In this document: piece after piece, positions 36,231 through 47,000 of the stretch
Layout: each line of letters begins with the position of its first letter
How positions within the stretch are numbered: the first letter of the stretch is position 1
DNA from: Actinomadura rudentiformis
GTDB taxonomy: Bacteria; Actinomycetota; Actinomycetes; Streptosporangiales; Streptosporangiaceae
Assembly (NCBI RefSeq): GCF_008923185.1
Contig: NZ_WBMT01000014.1
Span: 248,001 to 312,000, forward strand
Direction of reading: 5' to 3'
DNA: 64,000 nucleotides
Program-made: the position numbers and the translations under genes
Notes under the pieces: model-generated
Told to the model about the DNA's origin: nothing
The model's input: the letters and a program-made list of their open reading frames with translations, nothing else
Databases searched by the model: none

Positions 36231-36386
36231 TTACGTCCCGAGCGCGCCCACGAAGGCGGCGAGCTGGTTGCCCGCCTTGGCAAGCTGGTCGAAGCCGTTG
36301 TTCACCACACTCGCGGCTTCGGTGGGTTTGCTCAGCAAGTAGAAGATGACGAAGGCGATGGCCACATAGCGGAGGTTCTTCTTCAT
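36231..36386 (-). CDS. 51-residue membrane protein (copy 1 of a tandem pair)
   Basis: The 51-residue protein MKKNLRYVAIAFVIFYLLSK has one membrane helix (YVAIAFVIFYLL) followed by a short amphipathic tail (ASVVNNGFDQLAKAGNQLAA). It aligns without gaps with the next gene upstream (36627-36782), including K-P/R-P, EAAS/GAAS, and the final LxxFV. Both are exactly 51 residues, so the small frames are credible. It would be a single-pass membrane peptide. Similar short actinobacterial proteins exist; no function known. Confidence 0.7.
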   Translation of the reverse strand: MKKNLRYVAIAFVIFYLLSKPTEAASVVNNGFDQLAKAGNQLAAFVGALGT

Positions 36387-36514
36387 CCGTACGCCGTCCC
36401 TGAGTTGTAGCGCAGCGACACACTGACCCGATTCAATTGTGCCCAGCTGCTTCAGCCCGCAAAGCGCGATTTTACTGTGCCTGGGGGCAAGTGCCGGATA
36501 GCGCACACGAAAGA

Positions 36515-36542
36515 GCCCCGTACCGGCCGAAGGGCACGGGGC
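36515..36542 (-). terminator. Possible terminator of the second 51-residue gene
   Basis: GCCCCGT (36515-36521) pairs with ACGGGGC (36536-36542), and the minus strand continues CTCTTTCG after the stem. Confidence 0.4.
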
Positions 36543-36626
36543 CTCGCAGAGCCGTCGAATCCTGGGGCGGGCTCCCGAGGAGGGTCGCGCGACCATCCTC
36601 GCTCCGCTGCGATGGCCGCGTCGCGG

Positions 36627-36782
36627 CTAGGGGATGGCGCTCACGAACTGGGACAACGACTCCGCGGCGTTGCCGAGACCCCCCAGGGCGCTGTTCACCA
36701 GGCTCGCGGCCCCCTCGGGTCTGCTGATGACGTACCACGCGACGAATGCGATCGCCCCAAATTTCAGAAACTTCTTGTTCAC
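36627..36782 (-). CDS. 51-residue membrane protein (copy 2 of a tandem pair)
   Basis: GTG at 36782, with GAGG 9 nt upstream, gives a 51-residue protein starting VNKKFLKFGAIAFVAWYVIS. The membrane helix (GAIAFVAWYVI) is followed by an amphipathic tail ending LGNAAESLSQFVSAIP. It is the paralog of the gene at 36231-36386, 240 nt apart in the same direction. A longer start (ATG 36806) exists, but GTG gives the same length as the partner. No function assigned. Confidence 0.7.
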   Translation of the reverse strand: MNKKFLKFGAIAFVAWYVISRPEGAASLVNSALGGLGNAAESLSQFVSAIP

Positions 36783-36975
36783 CCTTGCCAACCTCTCCGC
36801 TGTCATGTGCCTACGTGGAGTGATTCCCAGTGGCAGGCGAGGGGCGGCCAAGGATTCACAAAGGAACAGTCAGAGGGGTTGGGGTTTTGCGGCGCCGATC
36901 AGCCGCGTTCAGACACGTTCTGGCGCCCTTCGGACACCTTCACGCGCACCTTCACTTGGAACTTTCAGGGGAACT

Positions 36976-37284
36976 TTACGAACCACCTGACGAACGAGGC
37001 GCACCGTGCCGAGTCAGATACTCGAGATACACCGGGCGTAGTGCCTCCGCGAGTTCGCCTTCGCCGGCATGGGTGAACTCTTCGAGCAACGACAACCCGT
37101 GCAGCATGTCGAAACTGGCCCGCTGGTGGTCGCCCGTCGCCGCCGCGGCCGCGGGGATGGAGCGCAGCAGGTCCCACAGGAAGCCGACGTCGCGGCGCTG
37201 CTTGGCGAGCTCCATCGCCCTGTCGTGCAACTCCTTCGACGACAGGTTCTCAAGCTCCACCGTACCGGGCGTCTCATCGGGCAT
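36976..37284 (-). CDS. Small conserved hypothetical protein, probably leaderless
   Basis: This 102-residue soluble protein begins MPDETPGTVELENLSSKEL and is helical and charged (HDRAMELAKQRRDVGFLWDLL, then LAEALRPVYLEYLTRHG). It has the look of a widespread actinobacterial protein of unknown role next to LCP genes. ATG 37284 is preceded exactly 7 nt upstream by TAGAGT, indicating a leaderless transcript. The downstream convergent/divergent neighbours are the LCP gene (upstream) and small membrane genes. Confidence 0.75.
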   Translation of the reverse strand: MPDETPGTVELENLSSKELHDRAMELAKQRRDVGFLWDLLRSIPAAAAATGDHQRASFDMLHGLSLLEEFTHAGEGELAEALRPVYLEYLTRHGAPRSSGGS

Positions 37285-37291
37285 GCCCCCG

Positions 37292-37297
37292 ACTCTA
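37292..37297 (-). promoter_or_regulatory. -10 box TAGAGT for a leaderless start at 37284
   Basis: TGAC-TAGAGT on the minus strand is followed by exactly 7 nt and then ATG. The same TAGRGT-N7-start layout recurs at 38516, 39568 and 47710. Confidence 0.6.
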
Positions 37298-37341
37298 GTC
37301 ACAGGGGCATGCCTTCGGCATCCGTGTCGTGGACGGCACGG

Positions 37342-38508
37342 TTACTTGGTGATGACGTCCTTGGGCACCGGCTGGTCCTCCTTGAGGGCGGAGAACAGCT
37401 GCTTGGACCTCGTGGGGTGCCAGGTGAGGTACGAGCCCGCCGCGCGGGACGACCCCGAGGCGCCCAGCGGGACCGACGTGGTGACGCCGTCACCGCCGGA
37501 GACGCCGCGCATGGCCCACATCATCCGGGTGAGGTCGATCAGGTGATCGTTGTCGTCCACGATGAAGTTGCTCGTCGCGTTCATGGCGAGCGGGACCCCC
37601 CGGAACGGGTTGAGGAACACGCCGGGGCTGGTCGCCTTCTTCATCAGCGCGCCGAAGAACTGCCGCTGGCGGTCGATGCGGTCGAGGTCGGCACGCGCGC
37701 TGGCCCTGGTGCGCACGAACCCGAGGGCCTCCCCGCCGGTCAGCGTCTGGCAGCCAGGCTGGAGGTCGATGCCGGCCTTCGGGTCCTTCATGCGGCTCTT
37801 GACGCAGATGTCGACCCCGCCGATGGCGTCCACGACGCCGACGAACCCGCCGAAGCCGATCTCCGCGTAGTGGTCGATGCGGATGTCGGTGGCCTGCTCG
37901 ACGGTCCGGACGAGGAGCTTTGGACCGCCGAACGCGAAGGCCGCGTTGAGCTTGTTGGAGCCCCTGCCGGGGATCGGCAGGTACGAGTCGCGCGGGAGGC
38001 TGACGAGCGTCGTGCCGCCGTCGCCGTAGTGCAGCAACATCATCGAGTCGGTGCGGCGGCCCGCGGCGTTGCCGGTCGCGAAGTCCTTCTTCTGCTGCTT
38101 CGACAGGCCCTCGCGGCTGTCGGAGCCGACGACCAGCCAGTTGGTGCCCGGTGTGTCGGCAGGACGGCCCGCGTAGTCGGTAAGGACGCTCTCGCGGTTG
38201 AGCCGGGAGTCCAGGTAGAAGTAGCCGCCGACGACCACCACGAGCATGACCACGACCAGAGCCGCGAGGATCTTCGGCCAGCGGCGCTTGCGGACGCGCC
38301 GCCCCGGCGGGACGTCCCCTCCGTACGTGTCCATCCCGCGCAGCTGATCGCCGGAGTACGGATCCGCGTACGGATCGGCCGGTTGCGTGCCACGCCCGTA
38401 CGGGTCCTGGTCGTACGGGTACTCCGCCCCGGCGGGTGCGGGCTGCCTGCTGCGCGCCACGCGGTTTCCCTCCTGTCGTGTCCAGCCGTCCGGCCAGGCG
38501 TCGGTCAT
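37342..38508 (-). CDS. LytR-CpsA-Psr (LCP) family cell-wall glycopolymer ligase
   Basis: This 388-residue membrane-anchored protein has an 80-residue cytoplasmic N-terminus rich in Pro/Tyr/Asp (YPYDQDPYGRGTQPADPYAD), one membrane helix (ILAALVVVMLVVVVGGYFYL) and an extracellular LCP domain: NWLVVGSDSREG, GRRTDSMMLLHYG, VSLPRDSYLPIPG and LTGGEALGFVRTR with the catalytic Arg/Asp set. LCP enzymes attach wall teichoic acid or arabinogalactan precursors to peptidoglycan. ATG 38508 is chosen because TAGGGT lies exactly 7 nt before it, indicating a leaderless message. Confidence 0.92.
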   Translation of the reverse strand: MTDAWPDGWTRQEGNRVARSRQPAPAGAEYPYDQDPYGRGTQPADPYADPYSGDQLRGMDTYGGDVPPGRRVRKRRWPKILAALVVVMLVVVVGGYFYLDSRLNRESVLTDYAGRPADTPGTNWLVVGSDSREGLSKQQKKDFATGNAAGRRTDSMMLLHYGDGGTTLVSLPRDSYLPIPGRGSNKLNAAFAFGGPKLLVRTVEQATDIRIDHYAEIGFGGFVGVVDAIGGVDICVKSRMKDPKAGIDLQPGCQTLTGGEALGFVRTRASARADLDRIDRQRQFFGALMKKATSPGVFLNPFRGVPLAMNATSNFIVDDNDHLIDLTRMMWAMRGVSGGDGVTTSVPLGASGSSRAAGSYLTWHPTRSKQLFSALKEDQPVPKDVITK

Positions 38509-38515
38509 GCCGTAG

Positions 38516-38521
38516 ACCCTA
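38516..38521 (-). promoter_or_regulatory. -10 box TAGGGT for the LCP gene
   Basis: TGAC-TAGGGT on the minus strand, then exactly 7 nt and ATG 38508, which matches the layout at 37292. Confidence 0.6.
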
Positions 38522-38604
38522 GTCATCCCGGCATGCCCCCCGCGTCCATCTGGCGCATGATTGTCCACAGCTACAAATCACCACATTATGTTCACGAAAG
38601 ATCG

Positions 38605-38684
38605 TTGACCTGCGAAAACTCGGCCATACCGGGTTTGACCTGGGAAAACGCTGTTTCTCAGTGTTACTCGATGTTTCCCAGTGG
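38605..38684. promoter_or_regulatory. Cluster of four related CTGxGAAA motifs
   Basis: TTGACCTGCGAAAAC (38605-38619) and TTGACCTGGGAAAAC (38635-38649) are direct repeats exactly 30 bp apart. GTTTCTCAGTG (38653-38663) and GTTTCCCAGTG (38673-38683) are inverted counterparts exactly 20 bp apart. Lower GC content and regular spacing suggest a regulator-binding array. Confidence 0.6.
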
Positions 38685-38970
38685 TACCGGGCGGAGTGCC
38701 CAGAATGTGCCCTCGGGTATTCCCCGGGGCGCCGCGTGACCGCCCCGGCATCCGCCCGGAGTACTACGCGGGGTACCGCTCCACACACTTCCCTGCGCGC
38801 TGTCCCGCAGGCCGTCCTGGACGTCCCCGCGCTCGTGCCCTCCGGAACCGTGCCCTCTTCCGCTTCTACATGCGGGCGTGGCTCAACCTCCGGCGACTAC
38901 CGGGAGACCCCTCGCCCTGACCGCCCGTACGCCCCACACCCGGCCCCACCGCCCCCAAGAGAGGACGACA
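38685..38970. other. Gene-free region before the truncated gene at 38971
   Basis: GC-rich sequence with no ORF I can support; it follows the CTGxGAAA array and precedes the small fragment. It is presumably 5' regulatory DNA of the interrupted gene. Confidence 0.4.
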
Positions 38971-39057
38971 ATGATCGTCGAGGACGAGCGCGGCAACATC
39001 TATGACCTCACGCCCGAGCCGCTCGAGCCCTTCCACGAGGACGTCGAGGCGGAGGCC
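38971..39057 (+). pseudogene. 5' remnant of an interrupted gene
   Basis: ATG 38971 has AGAGGA 6 nt upstream and opens MIVEDERGNIYDLTPEPLEP with strongly GC-biased third positions for about 29 codons. Bias collapses near 39058, where the tail of the opposite-strand gene begins, so I read this as a real 5' end cut by a rearrangement. The family is not recognisable from this length. Confidence 0.4.
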
Positions 39058-39560
39058 GCCCCTGCGACTGTCCATATCGCCATACCCCACAAGGAGAGCG
39101 CAGAAATAAGGCCCACCACGAGGCGAACGGTCTCGTCCGGTCCGTTCGTGAGCCAGACGGTCATGCCCGCCGCCCCCGAAGCGATCAACAGGGCCGCCGG
39201 TACTCGCAGTCGGGGCTGCTCGAACACAACCGCCAGCGGCAGGAAGTGGAGTCCAACGACAACCGCGATCAGCGGGGGAATGAGCACCGGCACCCCGACG
39301 TGACGGCAAACTGCGGCGATGGCGATGATCAGCAGCCACTGGAGCCCGTTGATCTGGTTGAACCGCCGACGTCGGCCAACGGGCAATGGTCCCCCGGCCG
39401 ACGAGGGAAGGAAACGGCGCGCGGCGAGCATCAGCCCCACTGTGACGGCACAGCCAACTACCACCAGGACCTGCCGCATCAACCCGTCGAATGCACTCGA
39501 GCCCAGCAACCACCAGCCGAGCCCGAACAATGCGAGGAACCCCACCCCTGACTTGAACAT
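39000..39560 (-). CDS. Multi-pass membrane protein of unknown function, with a junction-derived C-terminus
   Basis: This 186-residue protein has about six hydrophobic segments: FKSGVGFLALFGLGWWLLG, MRQVLVVVGCAVTVGLML, LQWLLIIAIAAVC, VPVLIPPLIAVVVGLHFL, LLIASGAAGMTVWL and LISALSLWGMAIWTVAG. The last 20 residues (ASASTSSWKGSSGSG) are Ser-rich and antisense to the remnant ORF at 38971, so the native C-terminus was probably replaced at the junction near 39058. ATG 39560 lies exactly 7 nt after TAGAGT. Codon use is less GC-biased than in the flanks. Unknown family. Confidence 0.7.
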   Translation of the reverse strand: MFKSGVGFLALFGLGWWLLGSSAFDGLMRQVLVVVGCAVTVGLMLAARRFLPSSAGGPLPVGRRRRFNQINGLQWLLIIAIAAVCRHVGVPVLIPPLIAVVVGLHFLPLAVVFEQPRLRVPAALLIASGAAGMTVWLTNGPDETVRLVVGLISALSLWGMAIWTVAGAASASTSSWKGSSGSGVRS

Positions 39561-39958
39561 GATCGAGACTCTAGGCCGAAGATCAAACCCGCCGGTCCAA
39601 GGACCCTCAACTTAGCGCGGGCCCTGTGGCCGACAGTCTCATCCGCCGCCGGTGCTGCGGTTGGTTCCACCAGCGTCAACCGGCCCCACCTTCCGACGGG
39701 CGCCGGCTCCACTCCGGTGAGACGGATTCCTGTTCGTGTGAGACCTGGCCCCACCCGTTTGAGGTCGGCGAGCTCTGGCCGCGGCGGTGCGGCTGGGCAC
39801 TGACCGTGCTCGCCATCGGGATCTCGCAGGCGCCGATAGGCGCGGAATCCTCTGCTTGCTTTCGTCTGGTTCGGCCCCCGAACGATCGCTAGATTTGATC
39901 GTGGATCACGATCTGCCCCGCGGTCTTCGGGTGGTGTGCGTATGGCCTCAGAGGTGAC
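39561..39958. other. Gene-free region within the putative insertion
   Basis: Contains TAGAGT (39568-39573) serving the membrane protein gene. Open frames on both strands here have poor codon bias and no initiation site; I see no gene. Confidence 0.5.
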
Positions 39959-40441
39959 ATGGCTGCTGACCCTTACGAACGCGAGTACCGGGCAGACCTC
40001 GGGGCGTTCGTCGGCACGGCCTTCGTGATGGGTTTCTTCTTCCTGGTCGTGGCCATCATGACGGTGCAGGGCGAGAACGATCCCGCGGTCAAGGTCCTCA
40101 TTCCCGGACTGCTGATCGGGTTTCTCGTCCTCAATCTAGGGACCGAGATGTGGACGCGAACCTACGTATCGCGACACCGCATCGTGAAGCGGGGATTGTT
40201 CCGGACCATCGCGACGCCATGGCGAGGTATTCAGGGCATCGAGATCGAGAGCGGGTACAGGACCCGGTACGTTGTGATCTACGACGATCTGGGCCGAGAG
40301 ATCCCCCTACCGCACCTGCGCTCCAACGAGGTCGACGTCGAGAAGGAGGCCCGCGCCCTCCGTGAGATCTGGGAGAAGCGACGGGGCCCGCGCTGGAAGC
40401 CGATCCCTGACATAGCCGCCAAGATCTCTTTCCGTGAGTAG
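39959..40441 (+). CDS. Membrane-anchored PH-like domain protein
   Basis: This 160-residue protein has two membrane helices (FVGTAFVMGFFFLVVAIMTV and VLIPGLLIGFLVLNLGTEM) followed by a bacterial PH-like domain (YVSRHRIVKRGLFRTIATPWRGIQGIEIE, then YVVIYDDLGREIPLPHL), as in small actinobacterial PH-domain membrane proteins. GAGGTGAC lies just before the ATG. It is inside the interval suspected to be inserted, 190 nt before the integrase remnant. Function unknown; a cell-envelope role is possible. Confidence 0.75.
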   Translation: MAADPYEREYRADLGAFVGTAFVMGFFFLVVAIMTVQGENDPAVKVLIPGLLIGFLVLNLGTEMWTRTYVSRHRIVKRGLFRTIATPWRGIQGIEIESGYRTRYVVIYDDLGREIPLPHLRSNEVDVEKEARALREIWEKRRGPRWKPIPDIAAKISFRE

Positions 40442-40633
40442 CCGGGGTATCGGTAAGAGTCACCATCCCTGGCCTCGCGTCGACACTGACCTGCCGTCGT
40501 CGAGTCAGGTCAATGTGGGCGCCCGCAGCGAAGCGAGGACGTACGACGTTGGCGGGCGGCCTGTCATCGTCACGGCCGCCATCCTCGGTAACGACGTGGG
40601 GCCAGGTCTCACTGGTGACCATGAGGACTGAGG

Positions 40634-41881
40634 ATCGACAAGTGGGGTCACGGTACACGGATCGACCCGGCGGCCGGTGAGGTGCTGTTCCGCGACTACG
40701 CCAACCAGATCTATGCCGAGCGAACCCTCGACTCCGGCAGCCGCGTGCTGATTCAGGCGCGGCTGGTCAACCACGTCTATCCGGTCATCGGTCGCGCCAC
40801 GCTGCGCACGCTGGCCAAACGGCCCTCCGCGATCCAGAGCCTGATCTCCAACCTCTAGAAAAAGGGCCTCAACGACAGCACCATCGACGACGTCATGTCC
40901 CACGTCAACGTGGTGTTCATGTCCGCCATCGACGACGAGAAGATTGCCAAGAACCCGCTCAGGTCCAGCACCGTCCGGATTCCCAAGCCCGACCGCAAAC
41001 GCGTCGAGCCCTGGACACAGCAGCAGATCAGCGCCATGCGCGAGGAGCTGCCCGAGCGCTTCAAAGCAATCATCGACGTCGGTGCCGGCCTGGGCCTGCG
41101 CCGCAACGAGATCTTCGCCCTGTCGCCCGATGACATCGACTGGTTGCGCGGCATCGTGCACGTGCGCCGCCAGATCGAGCGCATCGGCAAGGTCCGGGTC
41201 TTCGCGCTACCGAAGGGCGGCAAGACCCGCGACGTTCCGCTGCCAGAATCGGTGAAGCTCGTACTCGCCGTCCACATGCAGACCTTCGAGCCGATCAGCG
41301 CGACGTTCCCGTGGCAGGAGGAAGACGGCAAGCCGCGGACGGTACGGCTATTCTTCTCCACCCCCAGGAAGCGCCCGATCCAGAGCGACGTGTTCAACCG
41401 CTACTACTGGATTCCTGCGCGCGAGGCCGCGGGGATCTCCAAGCCGCCAAAGAAGGGCGAGCGGCGCGAGAAGTCCGATGGCAACGGCCTCCACGCACTC
41501 CGGCACTACTTCGCCTCGTGGCTGCTGACCCACGGCGAGGACATCCAGGCCGTGAGCGACTGGCTGGGGCACTCGTCCCCGCGGGTGACGTGGGATGCCT
41601 ACATCCACCTCATCCCGCGCGGCCAGGACCGCATGCGGTCGATCATGGACATGGCGCTCTCCGACGACTCCCCCGAGTCGGCGGGCACGAGCGTGCTCGC
41701 CGCGGTGCGCCTGATCGCCGCGTCGGCCGATCCGGAGCGGGCCTCGGTGGGCCGGGAAGTGCTGGCGCTCATCGAGAAGATGGGCGGCAGCCACAGCTCC
41801 GACGACCGCGCAAGTGCCCCCAATGTGCCCTCAGCAGAGACTCCCAGCAGAAAGGCCCTGGCCAGTGTGGGACTGCCATAA
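40634..41881 (+). pseudogene. Tyrosine recombinase/integrase, disrupted by a stop and truncated at the N-terminus
   Basis: The frame reads coherently from 40634 (IDKWGHGTRIDPAAGEVLF...) through TAG at 40856-40858 (SNL-stop-KKGLND) to 41881. The usual N-terminal arm-binding domain is absent because an in-frame TGA lies at 40622. After the stop, a shortened frame from ATG 40895 (328 residues) retains the catalytic core: LGLRRNEIFAL (Arg), GLHALRHYFAS (H-x-x-R), DWLGHSSPRVTWDAYIH (nucleophile Tyr). It is therefore a decayed integrative-element integrase. No tRNA or clear att repeat is seen nearby. Confidence 0.85.
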
Positions 41882-41971
41882 AACACCGCGCTATGTGACA
41901 CACAACTGAAACCTTGTCAGCGCCCCGATGCACACTGCCAATGGGTGATACGTACATGCGAGGGGTCGCGG

Positions 41972-43978
<2,007 letters not shown>

Positions 43979-43986
43979 GCCGCATT

Positions 43987-44018
43987 CGGCACGTCAGAGG
44001 TACGGCACGTCAGAGGTA
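43987..44018. repeat. Exact 16-bp tandem duplication across the AAA+ gene stop codon
   Basis: CGGCACGTCAGAGGTA occurs at 43987-44002 and 44003-44018. Each copy carries the TGA of the minus-strand AAA+ gene. Confidence 0.95.
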
Positions 44019-47000
44019 CGGCCCGTGGCCCTCGCCTCGGTCGAGCCGCTCCGGGCCGGCGGGAAGGTCCTCCGGCCGCAGCAGCCGCACCTCGGCCGGG
44101 GTGACCGTGCCCGGGCTCTCGTCGGCGGCCGCGGCGATTCGCTGTCCCTGGCGCGAGATCGCGTCTTCCAGGATGTTGCGGATCAGCCGCGCGTTGCCGA
44201 ACGAGGCGTCGCGCGGGGCGGCCGAGAGCAACCGCCGGACACCGGCCAGCACCCCGTCCGCGAGCGTGAAGCCCTGCGCGGCGGACATGTACTCGAAGAT
44301 GGTGATCAGTTCGTCGTCGCTGTAGTCGGGGAAGCGCAGCACCTTGGGGAAGCGCGAGGCCAGGCCGGGATTGGACTTCAGGAACAGCTCCATCTCGCCC
44401 TCATACCCGGCGACGATCACCACCAGGTCGGACCGGTGCTCCTCCATCAGCTTGATGAGCTCGGCGACGGCCTCGTGCCCGAAGTCGCGCTGGTCAGCGC
44501 CTGCCGGGGCCAGCGAGTACGCCTCGTCCACGAAGAGCACCCCGCCGAGCGCGCTGTCCACCGCCGCCCTGACACGCGGCGCGGTCTGGCCGACGTACTC
44601 GCCGACGAGTCCGGCCCGGGTGACCTCGACCAGGTGCCCGGACGACAGCAGCCCGAGCTGGGCGTAGACGGCGGCGATGAGCCGGGCCATCGTCGTCTTG
44701 GCGGTGCCCGGGTTACCGGTGAAGACCATGTGCCGGGTGGGCGCCAGCGGCGGCTGGCCCGCCTCGCGGCGCAGCCCGTCGGTGCGGGCCTCGGCGACCA
44801 GCTTGGCGATCTCCGACTTGACCGGCGCCAGCCCGACCAGCCGGTCGATCTCGGCGAGCGGATCCCCGGCCAGCCGCCCGCGGTCGGGGGCGAGGCTGTC
44901 GGGCACGTCGACCAGCAGGATCTCGTCGAGCGACTCGGTCTCGTCGACGACGCCGTCGGCCAGCACCCGGCGGCCCTGCATCGCCACCGCCCATTCGAGC
45001 AGGTTGACCACGAGCCCGGCGTTGGCGAACCCGCGTTCGCGCGGCGCCGCCCGCACCAGCCCGCGAACCTTGTCCAGCACTCCCTCGGCCAGCGCGAGGC
45101 CCTCGGCGGCCGCCAGCCGCGCGAAGACCTGGACGAGCTCGTCGTCGGTCAGATCCGGGAACCGGATGGCCTTCGGGAAGTGCGCGGCCAGGTCCTGGTG
45201 GGCCTTGAGCAGCCCGTTCAGCTCGGCTTCGGGCCCGGAGAGCACGACGATGAGGTCCTCGGGATGTGCCTCCACCGCGGTGAGGAGGACCTCGACCGCC
45301 TCCCGGCCGCGCGTGGAGTCGACAGGGTTGAACGTGTGCGCGTCGCGGACGAAGAGCACGCCGCCCAGGGCACGTTCCACGACCCGGCGCACCTTGAGCG
45401 TGCTCTCCCCCGGGTAGTCCCCCACGAGGTCCGCCCGGTCGACCTCGACGAGGTGCCCGGTCGTGAGCACGCCGAGATCGGTGTAGATCCGGGCGAGGCA
45501 GCGCGCGACCGTGGCCTTGCCCGTTCCCGGGTTGCCCATGAAGACCAGGTGGCGGGGGCGGGCGGCCGTCGGCATGCCCGCCTCACGGCGCAGATGCGCC
45601 GCCTTGGCCTCGGCGACCAGTGCCTCGACCTCGCGCTTGACCGGCTCGATGCCCGCGCAGGCGGCGAGCTCGGCGAAGGGGTCGGCCGTGACGGCGCCAC
45701 CCGCGATCAGGCGGTGCGGGAGATCGGCCTCGGTGACCTCGACCACAGGTCCGCCGTCGCCCGCGGCGGCCTGTCCTGCGGGGGCCTGTCCTGCGGGGGC
45801 CTGTCCTGCGGGGGGCTGCCCTGGGACGGCGGCCTCGGTTTCGGCGAACGCGGCGTCGGCGCGGGCGAGCGCGGCGGCACAGGCCTGGTCGGCGAGGTGC
45901 TCGACGAGCCTGGCGCCGCGCAGATTGAGCAGCGGCGCGGTCCGGGTGAGCAGCGTCCCGGCGGCCGCGGCGACCGGCGGCGCGGCCGTCCCGCCACGGC
46001 GCTCGACGGCGCGGCGGAACAGCTCGGTGAAGTCGTCCTCGGTGAAATCCCGGGTCCGGGTGACCTCGAAGGCCCCGACCAGCGCCGGGTTGACGTCGAA
46101 CAGCCGCCGGTCGCCGCCCGGGCGGCAGAGCGCGATGACGTCCAGCGCCGGCGACCGGGCCATCAGCCGCCGGAGCTCCTCGACCGCGGCCGGACCGCAG
46201 CGGTCGTAACCGGCCAGCTTCTCCAGGTCGTCCACCACGAGCAGAAGGCGTCCCTCCAGGCAGTCCCGGACGCGGGCCTGCAGCCAGAGCACCGCGTCGC
46301 TCCCGCTCAGCGCGGAGAACACCTGGTCAGAGATCCACAAGGAGTCGCGGATCACGCCGCGTTCGGTCAGCACGCGCTCGGCCACCTCGGCGGCGGTGCC
46401 CTTGCCGGTGCCCTCCGGCCCGCTGATGAGCAGCCGCACCGGCCGCTCCCCCGCCAGGCGGGCGGCGATGGCCTCGTGCAGCGTGGCGACCAGCTCGGGC
46501 TGGCCCACGATGGGGCTCGCGGCGGCCCGTTCGACCGCCGGCTCGGTCCCCCCGGCCCCTGCCACGGCCGCCTCGGAGTCCGGGGCGGCGGTGGCCGGGG
46601 AGGCCGCCAGGCGCCGGGTGAGCGGGTTGGCGACACGGCGGACCTTGAAGAGCCGCCTCAAGTCGAGGTTGAACGCGCGGAACGGCAGCCGGCAGCGCGG
46701 CGTCGTGGCGGCCTCGGGCAGTCCCTGCACCGAGCCCGTCACCCGCATCGCCATGTCCAGCCAGGCACGGCAGGCGTCCGCCTCACCAGCCACGAGGCCG
46801 CGTGCCAGCCAGGTGCGCAGTTCGAGCTGCCACGCCTCGACGGCGAAGTCGGCGCGGAGCGCGCGCAACCGGTCGTCGACCGAGGCGTACCGGGCCGTGC
46901 CGACCGCGGGCGCCAGCTCGGCCGGGGCGACGGTGACGTCCGCCGCCAGCAACAGCCTGGCCACGGCGGTGTCGAACGAGTCGCTCTCGCTCACGGCGCC

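Noticed and set aside
38878..39303. 141-codon plus-strand ORF in the LCP/membrane-protein gap
   Set aside because: Only the part after ATG 38971 up to about 39057 has coding bias; the rest is antisense to the membrane-protein gene.
41882..41971. tRNA-type attachment site next to the integrase
   Set aside because: No cloverleaf or repeated att core could be found by eye on either side.
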